Shown: positions 17,681 through 24,932 of the stretch, piece after piece | How the letters are laid out: the number at the start of each line of letters is the position of its first letter | Position numbering within the stretch: position 1 is the stretch's first letter | Assembly: GCF_026625885.1 (NCBI RefSeq) | Contig: NZ_CP113068.1 | Span: 4,464,001-4,528,000 of the forward strand | Direction: 5' to 3' | Length of the DNA stretch: 64,000 nt | Source of the DNA: Roseateles sp. SL47 | Lineage (GTDB): Bacteria > Pseudomonadota > Gammaproteobacteria > Burkholderiales > Burkholderiaceae_C | Program-made: the position numbers and the translations under genes | Notes under the pieces: model-generated | The model's input: only the letters and a program-made list of their open reading frames with translations | Told to the model about the DNA's origin: nothing | Database searches by the model: none

Positions 17681-17706
17681 AGATCCATCCTCGCTTCACC
17701 CGCGTA
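17681..17706 (+). promoter_or_regulatory. RpoE/ChrR-type (ECF11) promoter of the cfa-like operon
   Basis: AGATCC (17681-17686) and CGTA (17703-17706) are separated by 16 bases and lie 32 bases before the ATG at 17739. The same half-sites with the same spacer occur at 22587-22612 and 22499-22524, before the two other units of this locus, next to an RpoE/ChrR-type sigma/anti-sigma gene pair. TGATCC/CGTA is the pattern I recall for ECF11 sigma factors. Confidence 0.75.
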
Positions 17707-17738
17707 CAAACAGGCAAGCTCCACAGGACCTTGCCGCG

Positions 17739-18800
17739 ATGACCCACCCACTGTCTTCCCTTGCTGTTCAGATGGCCGAACGCGGTCTTCTGCCCGACAT
17801 CGCACTGCGCGCCGGCATCCGGCAGCTGTTGCGACAGCGCCTGGATGAGTCACAGGCCCGGCATGCCGAGTCCGCCGCCCAGTTGACGGCGCAGTTCATT
17901 GCTTCGCTGCCACGCGCCGCCCTGGCGCTGGTGCCGGAAAAGGCCAACGAGCAGCACTACGAACTGCCCGCCCCCCTCTTCCTGAACATGCTGGGCCCAC
18001 AGCTGAAGTACAGCTGCTGCTGGTGGCCCGACGGCGTGGAGACGCTGGAAGATGCGGAAGAAGCCGCCCTGCGGGAAACCGCCACCCGCGCTGGCCTGAC
18101 GGATGGCCAGACCATCCTGGAGCTGGGGTGTGGTTGGGGCTCTTTGAGCTTGTGGATGGCCGCCCATTTCCCGCAGTCGCGGATCACGGCGGTGTCCAAT
18201 TCCGCCTCCCAGCGGGCCTTCATTCTGGGCCGCGCCCAGGAGCGCGGCCTGAGCAACCTGCAGGTGATCACCAAGGACTTCAACCAGCTGGGCGACGACG
18301 GCCAGCTCGAGGGCCGCTTTGACCGGATCGTGTCGGTGGAGATGTTTGAGCACCTGCGCAACTGGCCGGAAGCCTTCCGCAAGGTGTCGCGCTGGTTGCG
18401 GGACGATGGCCGCTTCTTCATGCATGTGTTTGCCCATCGCGGCGCGCCCTACGCCTTTGAAGTGCGCGACGAAACCGACTGGATGAGCCAGTACTTCTTC
18501 TCCGGCGGCATGATGCCCAGCGACGACCTGGCCCTGCGCTGCCAAGGTGACCTGGCCCTGCTGCAGCATTGGCGCTGGGACGGCCGCCACTACGGACGCA
18601 CGGCGGGCGCCTGGCTGGAATGCTTCGATGCCAACCGGCTGGCGGTGATGCCGGTGCTGGAATCGGTCTATGGCGCCGCCTCCGCACCGATGTGGTGGCA
18701 GCGATGGCGGTTGTTCCTGCTGTCGGTGCAGGAGTTGTTCAACTACGAGCAGGGCCAGCAGTGGTGGGTCAGCCACTACCTCTTCGCCCCGCGCCGCTGA
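17739..18800 (+). CDS. Cyclopropane-fatty-acid-synthase-like SAM methyltransferase
   Basis: A 353-residue methyltransferase. ATG 17739 (MTHPLSSLAVQ) is preferred; the frame is open further upstream, but the ECF promoter lies in that stretch. The SAM-binding loop is ILELGCGWGSLSLW, and EMFEHLRNWPEAF matches the conserved post-II region of this superfamily. It belongs to the CFA-synthase-related branch with an N-terminal helical part and the KYSCCWWPDGVETLE block. Proteins of this branch act on lipid acyl chains, and homologues are induced by RpoE/ChrR under singlet oxygen. Here it heads an operon with DUF1295, DUF6134 and DUF2177 genes. Whether it makes cyclopropane, methyl-branched or furan-precursor acyl chains cannot be told. 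Confidence 0.85.
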   Translation: MTHPLSSLAVQMAERGLLPDIALRAGIRQLLRQRLDESQARHAESAAQLTAQFIASLPRAALALVPEKANEQHYELPAPLFLNMLGPQLKYSCCWWPDGVETLEDAEEAALRETATRAGLTDGQTILELGCGWGSLSLWMAAHFPQSRITAVSNSASQRAFILGRAQERGLSNLQVITKDFNQLGDDGQLEGRFDRIVSVEMFEHLRNWPEAFRKVSRWLRDDGRFFMHVFAHRGAPYAFEVRDETDWMSQYFFSGGMMPSDDLALRCQGDLALLQHWRWDGRHYGRTAGAWLECFDANRLAVMPVLESVYGAASAPMWWQRWRLFLLSVQELFNYEQGQQWWVSHYLFAPRR

Positions 18801-18834
18801 TCACACCAATCTCAGCCCTGATACCAAGGCCTCC

Positions 18835-19659
18835 ATGGACGTTCTCACCGCCGTGCTTTCCCCCACCAACCTGCCGACCGCTGCCATCGGCGGGCTGTTG
18901 ATCTGCGTGCTGATTGCACTGCCCACCTGGGGCGTGAGCCTGCCGCTGCGGGACGCCAGTGTGGCGGACCGGGTGTGGTCCGCCTTCATTGCTGCGCCGG
19001 CCGTCTGGTATGTCTGGCAATTGGGCAGCGACGCCCGCTCCGCATTCATGGTCGCCATCACCTTGCTGTGGGCGCTGCGGCTGGCACTGCACATCAGCAT
19101 TCGCAACTGGGGCCATGGAGAAGACCGGCGTTATCAGGACATGCGTCAACGCAACCAACCCGGTTTTGCGCTCAAAAGTCTGTGGCTGGTCTTTTTGCTG
19201 CAGGCGGTGCTGGGGTGGCTGGTGAGCCTGCCCTTTCTGGCCGCAGCCGGTCCGGATCGCCCGGTGTGGGGCTTGCTGGATACCCTGGGGGCTGTCGTCG
19301 CCGCGGCCGGCGTACTGATGGAGAGCGTGGCAGACGCGCAATTGGCTCGTTTTCGCCGCGCCCCGCGCCAGGCTGACCGGGTGCTGGACACCGGCCTGTG
19401 GCGCTATTCCCGGCACCCCAACTACTTCGGTGAATGCTGTCTGTGGTGGGGGGTGGCGGTGATGGCGCTGTCGGCAGCGGGAGGGGCCGGCGTGTGGTGC
19501 CTGGTCTCGCCGGTGCTGATGACGGTGCTGCTGCTCAAGGTGTCCGGTGTCAGTCTGCTGGAGAAGGACATCGGCGAACGGCGGCCCGCCTACCGGGACT
19601 ACGTCGCACGCACCAGCGCTTTTATTCCCTGGCCGCCCAAACGAAAAGGTGCGCAATGA
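18835..19659 (+). CDS. DUF1295 family membrane protein (steroid-reductase-like)
   Basis: A 274-residue polytopic membrane protein with about six to seven helices, related to 3-oxo-5-alpha-steroid 4-dehydrogenases and isoprenylcysteine methyltransferases. The family signature is visible near the C-terminus: TGLWRYSRHPNYFGECCLWW, then LEKDIGERRPAYRDYVARTS. DUF1295 genes recur beside CFA-synthase-like genes in sigma/ChrR clusters, so a role in reducing or modifying an unsaturated acyl chain is a reasonable inference. ATG 18835 gives a normal N-terminus. The gene overlaps the next by ATGA. Confidence 0.85.
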   Translation: MDVLTAVLSPTNLPTAAIGGLLICVLIALPTWGVSLPLRDASVADRVWSAFIAAPAVWYVWQLGSDARSAFMVAITLLWALRLALHISIRNWGHGEDRRYQDMRQRNQPGFALKSLWLVFLLQAVLGWLVSLPFLAAAGPDRPVWGLLDTLGAVVAAAGVLMESVADAQLARFRRAPRQADRVLDTGLWRYSRHPNYFGECCLWWGVAVMALSAAGGAGVWCLVSPVLMTVLLLKVSGVSLLEKDIGERRPAYRDYVARTSAFIPWPPKRKGAQ

Positions 19660-20438
19660 GAGAGACCTTGATGCCTTTGCCACTGCATCGCAGTACCTTG
19701 TGCCGTGTGTCCGTGGCGGCGACCCTGGTGATCGGCAGTGGGCTGGCGGGTGGCCGCATGGCCCAGGCCCAGGCCCAGGCCCAGGCCCAGACGCAGACGC
19801 AGACCCAGACGCAGGCTCCAGCCGCAACACCGCCCTCGGCGGCGACGCCCTCCCCCCCGCCAACCCAGACCTGGAACTTCGACATCCGGCTCGATGGCAA
19901 GCCCATCGGCACCCACCGCTTCGAGGTGTCCGGCCCACCGGACACCCGCACCGTGACGAGCAATGCCCGCATGGATGTGAAGCTGCTGGGCCTGACGGTC
20001 TTCCGATACCGGCATCAGGTGGAGGAACGCTGGAAAGGCGACTGCCTGGATGCCCTGAAGAGCAGCACCGACGACGACGGCAAGCCCCAACGGGTGGATT
20101 GGCGTCGTGAAGCGGCTGGCAGTGCCGCCGGGACGGCTTCCCCCCCGTCGGACTGCATCATGAGTTATGCCTACTGGCATCCCGCGCTGGTGCAGCAACG
20201 CCGCCTGTTCAACCCGCAGACCGGCCAGATCGACGACGTGAAGGTCGAACGTCTGCCCGACGCCCCCATCCAGGTCTCTGGCCGCGAAGTGATGGGCGCC
20301 CGCTGGCAGCTCATCACCAAGCCGCCGACCGGCGACCCGCAGCGCCTGACCCTGTGGCTGGACCGCTCCGACCAGCGCTGGCTGGGTCTGGACGCACGGG
20401 TCCGCGGAGACCGGCTGCTGACCTACCGTTTGCCCTGA
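19656..20438 (+). CDS. DUF6134 family periplasmic protein
   Basis: A 260-residue exported protein with an N-terminal signal (about residues 10-38), then a Gln-Ala/Gln-Thr repeat linker and a Pro-rich spacer. The conserved part begins WNFDIRLDGKPIGTHRFEVS and continues through MDVKLLGLTVFRYRHQVEERW to LGLDARVRGDRLLTYRLP. The layout (a beta-rich lipid-binding-like periplasmic domain) matches what I know as DUF6134, a family of unknown function. It overlaps the DUF1295 gene (ATGA). Its presence in an ECF11-controlled lipid operon suggests a role in the envelope response. Confidence 0.7.
   Translation: MRETLMPLPLHRSTLCRVSVAATLVIGSGLAGGRMAQAQAQAQAQTQTQTQTQAPAATPPSAATPSPPPTQTWNFDIRLDGKPIGTHRFEVSGPPDTRTVTSNARMDVKLLGLTVFRYRHQVEERWKGDCLDALKSSTDDDGKPQRVDWRREAAGSAAGTASPPSDCIMSYAYWHPALVQQRRLFNPQTGQIDDVKVERLPDAPIQVSGREVMGARWQLITKPPTGDPQRLTLWLDRSDQRWLGLDARVRGDRLLTYRLP
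19761..19814. repeat. GCCCAG / ACGCAG hexamer array
   Basis: Five GCCCAG units followed by four ACGCAG-like units encode the Ala-Gln/Thr-Gln linker of the DUF6134 protein. The six-base period preserves the frame if copy number changes. Confidence 0.85.
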
Positions 20439-20522
20439 CACCCCCAGGCGCTCGTCCACTCGCTGGTGCGGGTGCCCGGCGCCTTTGCCATTCCCGCCCC
20501 GCTTCCTTTCCAGGAGATCTCC

Positions 20523-21035
20523 GTGTCCCTTGCCCCCCATCCGCCCCATTCCCCCCATTCCTCCCATTCCTCCTTGCACACCTCGCCCACCGCGCCGCCG
20601 GCCCCAGGGTGGCGCTGGCCGCTGGCCTATGTGACGACCGCCGTGGTGTTCCTGGGCATGGACGCCGTCTGGCTGAGCCATGCCAGCCAGGCGCTGTATC
20701 AACCGGCCATCGGCCATCTGATGGCCACGTCGGTGGACTGGGTGGCAGCGGCGCTGTTTTATCCGCTCTACATCGCGGGCGTGGTGTTTTTCGGGGAAGC
20801 GCCCGCCCTGTTGCAGGGCCGCAGCCGGGTGGCGCTGTGGCGCGGTGCGCTGTTCGGGCTGATCGCCTACGGCACCTATGACCTGACCAACCAGGCCACC
20901 CTGAAGGACTGGCCGTGGTCGGTCACGATGATGGATCTGGTGTGGGGATCGTTCGCCAGCGGCGTCGCCGCCTGGGCCGGCACCGCCCTCACCCTGGCTA
21001 CATGCCAACGAGCGAACCGAACCAGCGGGCGATAA
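20523..21035 (+). CDS. DUF2177 family membrane protein
   Basis: A 170-residue protein with a Pro/His/Ser-rich N-terminal tail (about 1-30), then four membrane helices. The family landmarks are FLGMDAVWL in helix 1, ALFYPLYIAGVVFF in helix 2, GLIAYGTYDLTNQATL and the end MMDLVWGSFASGVAAW. GTG 20523 is chosen because AGGAGAT precedes it by a few bases; an in-frame ATG at 20466 has no such site. The function of DUF2177 is unknown, but the family is often found with CFA/ChrR clusters. Its last 38 bases overlap the 3' end of the convergent chrR gene. Confidence 0.8.
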   Translation: MSLAPHPPHSPHSSHSSLHTSPTAPPAPGWRWPLAYVTTAVVFLGMDAVWLSHASQALYQPAIGHLMATSVDWVAAALFYPLYIAGVVFFGEAPALLQGRSRVALWRGALFGLIAYGTYDLTNQATLKDWPWSVTMMDLVWGSFASGVAAWAGTALTLATCQRANRTSGR

Positions 21036-21723
21036 ACCCGTCGAAGTTCAACCGGCCATCCACGGCAGCGATGCAGATGCATTCGCTGCCGTCCTGCACC
21101 ACCGGCTGGTGGTGTACGTCCCCGTCGGCCAGGTCAAAGTCACCCGGGCCGTACAAGGCCCGCCCGTCATGGAAGTGGCCGTAAATGACCTGGGTCAGCT
21201 CCGTGCCGCGATGGGTGTGCTGGGGCAGGTATTTGCCCGCGCCAATGCGCAGCAGGAACACATTGGCCTGCGGGGCATCCGGCACGGTGACACGGCTCCA
21301 GCGCATGCCCGGGCCGAGCCAGCGCCAGCGGGTGGCGCTGCAATGGGCCAGCGCCTTGGGCCACACCGCCCCCATCGGCAGCGGCGGTGGTGCCGCCACC
21401 CGGCGCACACCGGCGGAGTCGGCCCCCTCGGCCGCGTCCTGCGCATCGATACGGGCCAGGACACGCGCCAGGGCATCGTCGGCCATGGCCACCGGTGGCT
21501 GGTCTTCCAGCACCACGCCGCCCAGCGCTTCCAGCATGCTCACCCGCGCACGGCAACTGCTGCACAGCTCCAGATGGATCTGCGTCACCAGCGCAATGCC
21601 CACCGAGAGCGAGCCAGCGGCGTAAGCGAGCAGAAGATCGTCCGCCGGATGGTGGCGAATGTCGAGGGACGGTGCGGACCGTTCGATGGCAGTGATGGGG
21701 GCGGAAACAGTCATGGCAGACAT
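20998..21723 (-). CDS. chrR: ChrR-type zinc anti-sigma factor with cupin domain
   Basis: A 241-residue anti-sigma factor. The N-terminal half has the zinc-binding signature seen as HLELCSSCR (HxxxCxxC) preceded by an early His in DIRHHPAD. The C-terminal half is a cupin with QHTHRGTELTQVIYGHF and GDFDLADGDVHHQP. In characterised members, singlet oxygen or related species release the sigma factor from the N-terminal domain and the cupin is needed for the response. It starts one base after the sigma factor stop, the usual sigma/anti-sigma coupling, and its 3' end overlaps the convergent DUF2177 gene by 38 bases. Confidence 0.92.
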   Translation of the reverse strand: MSAMTVSAPITAIERSAPSLDIRHHPADDLLLAYAAGSLSVGIALVTQIHLELCSSCRARVSMLEALGGVVLEDQPPVAMADDALARVLARIDAQDAAEGADSAGVRRVAAPPPLPMGAVWPKALAHCSATRWRWLGPGMRWSRVTVPDAPQANVFLLRIGAGKYLPQHTHRGTELTQVIYGHFHDGRALYGPGDFDLADGDVHHQPVVQDGSECICIAAVDGRLNFDGFIARWFGSLVGM

Positions 21724-21724
21724 T

Positions 21725-22489
21725 TCAGGCGTCCAGCAGTTTGCGCAGTTGCGCCACGGCCAGGCGAATGCGCGACTTCACAGTGCCCAGCGGCAGCCCA
21801 AGTTCTGCGGCAATACGGGCGTGAGGTTCGTCGTCGTAATAAGAAAGACGCAACACCTGGGCCTGCTCGGCAGGCAGCCGTCCCAGGGCATCGCGCACAC
21901 GCCGGGACATGCGGTTGGCCTCGACATCGTCGGAAACCTCCCGCTGGTCGGCTTCCAGGCGGTCAAAATCAAAGTTCTCGTCGCCAGTGTCTTCCAGCCG
22001 ATGCCGGCGGCTGGCATCGATCCGCAAGCGGCGGGCAATGGTGAAGATCCAGGTGGAAACAGCGGCCTGCGAAGCGTCGAACAACGCGGCCTTGCGCCAG
22101 ACGGTGACCAAGGCCTCCTGGGCCAGGTCTTCCGCCGCCTGCTCACTGCTGCCGGTGCGGATGAGGTAGCTTTTGACCCGCGGGGCGAAGTGCTGGAACA
22201 GGCGCGCAAAGGCGTCCCGATCCCGAAGCTCCGCCACGCGGCGGGTGAGCATGGCCCAGTCGTCGCCAGCGGAAGCTCCGGAAGCTCCGGAAGATGCAGC
22301 ATCGGGCGTTGCGGCAAGCGCAGGTGTTGCGGAAGTCGCCTCGCCGTGAAGAGAAACAATTTTCAAATGAGGGACGGCCGACGGGGGCGATGTTGGCAAT
22401 GGGGGCTGGCGGGACAGCTGGGGTAAAGCCGTCACACCCGGCTCGGAAGCCGGGGGCTGTGCCAAAAAATCGCGTCGTACGGAACCCAT
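21725..22489 (-). CDS. rpoE: RpoE-like ECF sigma factor (ECF11 type)
   Basis: A 254-residue sigma factor. Region 2 (FARLFQHFAPRVKSYLIRTG, then AEDLAQEALVTVWRKAALFD) and region 4 (LPAEQAQVLRLSYYDDEPHA, then LGLPLGTVKSRIRLAVAQLR) are complete. The first ~80 residues are an unusual Pro/Ala/Ser-rich extension. ATG 22489 is preferred over the in-frame ATG 22525, because the sigma-type promoter at 22499-22524 lies between them; this implies a nearly leaderless mRNA. A still later start is possible. It is paired with chrR and probably drives the two divergent lipid operons and itself. Confidence 0.9.
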   Translation of the reverse strand: MGSVRRDFLAQPPASEPGVTALPQLSRQPPLPTSPPSAVPHLKIVSLHGEATSATPALAATPDAASSGASGASAGDDWAMLTRRVAELRDRDAFARLFQHFAPRVKSYLIRTGSSEQAAEDLAQEALVTVWRKAALFDASQAAVSTWIFTIARRLRIDASRRHRLEDTGDENFDFDRLEADQREVSDDVEANRMSRRVRDALGRLPAEQAQVLRLSYYDDEPHARIAAELGLPLGTVKSRIRLAVAQLRKLLDA

Positions 22490-22498
22490 GCGAGCTTG

Positions 22499-22524
22499 TA
22501 CGCAGCGATTGGCATCCCGGATCA
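22499..22524 (-). promoter_or_regulatory. ECF11-type promoter of rpoE-chrR (autoregulatory)
   Basis: On the minus strand TGATCC (22519-22524) is followed after 16 bases by CGTA (22499-22502). It is the best match of the three sites in the locus. Transcription would begin near 22492, leaving almost no leader before the ATG at 22489. Confidence 0.8.
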
Positions 22525-22586
22525 TCGCTCATTGACGGCACCCCCACCATCGGGCGAGCATCGCCCCGACATATTGGCGTGACCGG

Positions 22587-22612
22587 CGATCCAAAGTGAC
22601 GTTTCGCACGTA
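22587..22612 (+). promoter_or_regulatory. ECF11-type promoter of the FAD oxidoreductase operon
   Basis: CGATCC (22587-22592) and CGTA (22609-22612), 16 bases apart, lie 26 bases before the ATG at 22639. It is divergent from the rpoE promoter, so one intergenic space carries both sites. Confidence 0.78.
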
Positions 22613-22638
22613 CAAACACAAATTCTTCAGGACGAGAC

Positions 22639-24036
22639 ATGGACCGCCCCGACTTTCAAGCCCTTTCGCCGGACGCTGCCGGCCCCTCCGGTCGCCCGCT
22701 GCGCATCGCCGTGGTCGGCAGCGGGATTTCCGGGCTGTCCTGCGCCTGGTTGCTGTCGCAGCGCCATGAGGTGGAAGTGTTTGAAGCCGATGGCCGCATC
22801 GGCGGCCACAGCAACACGGTGGAGGCCCCCTGCGGCATCCGCCATGTGCCGGTGGACACCGGCTTCATCGTCTACAACGAACCCGCCTACCCCAATCTCA
22901 CCGCCCTCTTCCAGCATCTGGGCGTACCCACCCGGGCCTCGGACATGTCCTTTGCCGTGAGCCTGGACAACGGCCGCCTGGAATATGCCGGCACCGACCT
23001 GAACGGCCTGTTTGCCCAACGCAGCAATCTGGTGCGCCCCCGATTCTGGGCCATGTTGCGGGAGCTGCTGCGCTTTTACCGGGAAGCCCCGGCCGATGTG
23101 GCTGCGTGCGGCGATCAGGCCCTGGACGACTACCTGGACCAGCGCGGCTACGGCCGGGCCTTTCGTGATGATCATCTCTACCCCATGGGCGCCGCCATCT
23201 GGTCGTCCAACGCGACGGACATCGGCCGTTACCCCATGGCGGCCTTTGTTCGGTTCTGCGAGAACCACGGCCTGCTGAAGGTGTCCGGCCGGCCGGTCTG
23301 GCGCACGGTGGACGGCGGCAGCCGCGAATATGTGCAACGCCTGGCCCAGCCGCTGGGGGACCGCATCCACCGCAACGAATCCGTGCTGGCGGTGCTGCGT
23401 GAAGCCGACGGCGTGCGGCTGCATACACGCAGCGGCGCGCTGACCCGCCTGTATGACCATGTGGTCATCGCCGCTCATGCCGACCAGGCCTTGCGGATGC
23501 TCCCGTCTCCGACGGATGACGAGCGCCGCTTGCTGGGCGCGCTGCCTTACTCCCGCAACCTGGCCGTGCTGCATCACGACCCGGCCTTGATGCCGCGTCG
23601 GCGCAAGGTGTGGTGCAGCTGGAACTACCTCGCTGGCAGCGGCAACACCGCAAGCAACGCGGCCAACGATGGGCCGCCGACGGTCACCTACTGGATGAAC
23701 CGCCTGCAGCCCCACCTGCCCCAGGGGGAGCATGCCACCCCGCTGTTCGTGACCCTGAACCCGACCGTGGCGCCGCGGCCCGACCTGCTGGTCTCCACCG
23801 AGGTCTATGAGCATCCCCGCTTCGACGGTGCCGCCATCCAGGCGCAGCGCGAGCTGTGGAGCCTCCAGGGCCGGCACAACACCTGGTTCTGCGGGGCCTA
23901 TTTCGGCTCCGGTTTCCATGAAGACGGGCTGCAGGCCGGATTGGCGGTGGCCGAAGCCCTGGGCGGCGTGCGCAGACCCTGGCAGGTGGCCAACGAGTCG
24001 TCCCGCATCCACCTGCCGCAGGTGGCCACCGCATGA
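22639..24036 (+). CDS. FAD-dependent amine-oxidase-like oxidoreductase
   Basis: A 465-residue flavoprotein. The dinucleotide-binding motif is IAVVGSGISGLSCAWLLSQR, followed by VEVFEADGRIGGHSNTVE, the usual amine oxidase/phytoene-desaturase pattern; the C-terminal FAD contact lies around FCGAYFGSGFHEDGLQAGLA. No signal peptide. This type of oxidoreductase is regularly followed by DUF1365 and CFA-synthase genes, exactly as here, and is thought to act on acyl chains in the same lipid-modifying pathway. It is translationally coupled to DUF1365 (ATGA overlap). The substrate is unproven. Confidence 0.88.
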   Translation: MDRPDFQALSPDAAGPSGRPLRIAVVGSGISGLSCAWLLSQRHEVEVFEADGRIGGHSNTVEAPCGIRHVPVDTGFIVYNEPAYPNLTALFQHLGVPTRASDMSFAVSLDNGRLEYAGTDLNGLFAQRSNLVRPRFWAMLRELLRFYREAPADVAACGDQALDDYLDQRGYGRAFRDDHLYPMGAAIWSSNATDIGRYPMAAFVRFCENHGLLKVSGRPVWRTVDGGSREYVQRLAQPLGDRIHRNESVLAVLREADGVRLHTRSGALTRLYDHVVIAAHADQALRMLPSPTDDERRLLGALPYSRNLAVLHHDPALMPRRRKVWCSWNYLAGSGNTASNAANDGPPTVTYWMNRLQPHLPQGEHATPLFVTLNPTVAPRPDLLVSTEVYEHPRFDGAAIQAQRELWSLQGRHNTWFCGAYFGSGFHEDGLQAGLAVAEALGGVRRPWQVANESSRIHLPQVATA

Positions 24037-24878
24037 GTCACCGGCAGGCCCCTTCATTCGACCCCAGCGCGTCGGCCCTCTACCGGGGCGTGGTGATGCA
24101 CCAACGGCTGCGACCCATGCGGCACCAGCTGCGTTACCGGATCTTCACCCTGTGGCTGGACATGGATGAATTGCCCTCCTTGGAGCGGCGCCTGCGCTGG
24201 TTCTCCATCGGCCGGTTCAACCTCTTCAGTTTCCGCCCGTCCGATCACGGAGACGGCCAGGCCCCCACGGTCGCGGCGCTGCGGGCTCAGATGGACGCCC
24301 ACCTGGCGGCTGCCGGTCTGCCGGTGGGCGGGCCGCTGCGGCTGCTCACCCTGCCCCGCCTGCTGGGTTATGCCTTCAATCCCTTGACCGTGTGGTTCTC
24401 ACACGCGCCGAGCGGCGAGCTGCAGGCCATCATCTACGAGGTCAACAACACCTTCGGCCAGCGCCACAGCTATCTGGCCACGGTGGACGACCACCAGCGC
24501 GAGGCCGCGACGGTGCATCAGCGTTGCGACAAGCTGCTGTATGTCTCGCCGTTTCTCGGCATGGACTTGCACTACCGCTTTCGCATCGACCCGCCGGGCG
24601 AGCGCCTCTCGCTGGGCATTTCGGTTCACGACAATGCCGATGGCACCCCGGTGCTGAACGCGCGGCACGATGCGGAACGGGGGGTGCTGAGCGACCGTGC
24701 CCTGCTGGGGCTGTTCTTCTCCTACCCCTTGCTCACGCTCAAGGTCATTGTCGGCATCCACTGGGAGGCGTTGCGACTCTGGCTCAAGGGAGCGCGACTG
24801 CATGAACGAACCCGCGCGCCGGAAGCGCCGCTGACCGTCGTGCGGCCCGCTGCGCCTCTGCCCACCGATCTTCCCTGA
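24033..24878 (+). CDS. DUF1365 family protein
   Basis: A 281-residue protein of the DUF1365 family. Landmarks are LYRGVVMHQRLRPMRHQLRY near the N-terminus, then LLTLPRLLGYAFNPLTVWF, EVNNTFGQRHSYL and the Lys/His-rich core DKLLYVSPFLGMDLHYRFRI. The family has no established activity but is almost always encoded between an FAD oxidoreductase and a CFA synthase. It overlaps the upstream gene by four bases. A GC-rich hairpin (ACGGAC...GTCCGT) follows the stop, without a T run. Confidence 0.87.
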   Translation: MSHRQAPSFDPSASALYRGVVMHQRLRPMRHQLRYRIFTLWLDMDELPSLERRLRWFSIGRFNLFSFRPSDHGDGQAPTVAALRAQMDAHLAAAGLPVGGPLRLLTLPRLLGYAFNPLTVWFSHAPSGELQAIIYEVNNTFGQRHSYLATVDDHQREAATVHQRCDKLLYVSPFLGMDLHYRFRIDPPGERLSLGISVHDNADGTPVLNARHDAERGVLSDRALLGLFFSYPLLTLKVIVGIHWEALRLWLKGARLHERTRAPEAPLTVVRPAAPLPTDLP

Positions 24879-24932
24879 ACGGACCCCTCTCGTCCGTGAA
24901 GCACCGATTTCAATTCAAAGGAACGAAGCGCC

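Noticed and set aside
19599..21008. Minus-strand frame opposite the DUF6134 and DUF2177 genes
   Set aside because: Gly/Gln/His-rich shadow; the plus-strand genes have overlaps, signal peptide and family motifs.
24878..24898. ACGGAC...GTCCGT hairpin after DUF1365 as terminator
   Set aside because: No T run follows, and the CFA synthase gene starts shortly after in the same direction, so read-through is expected.
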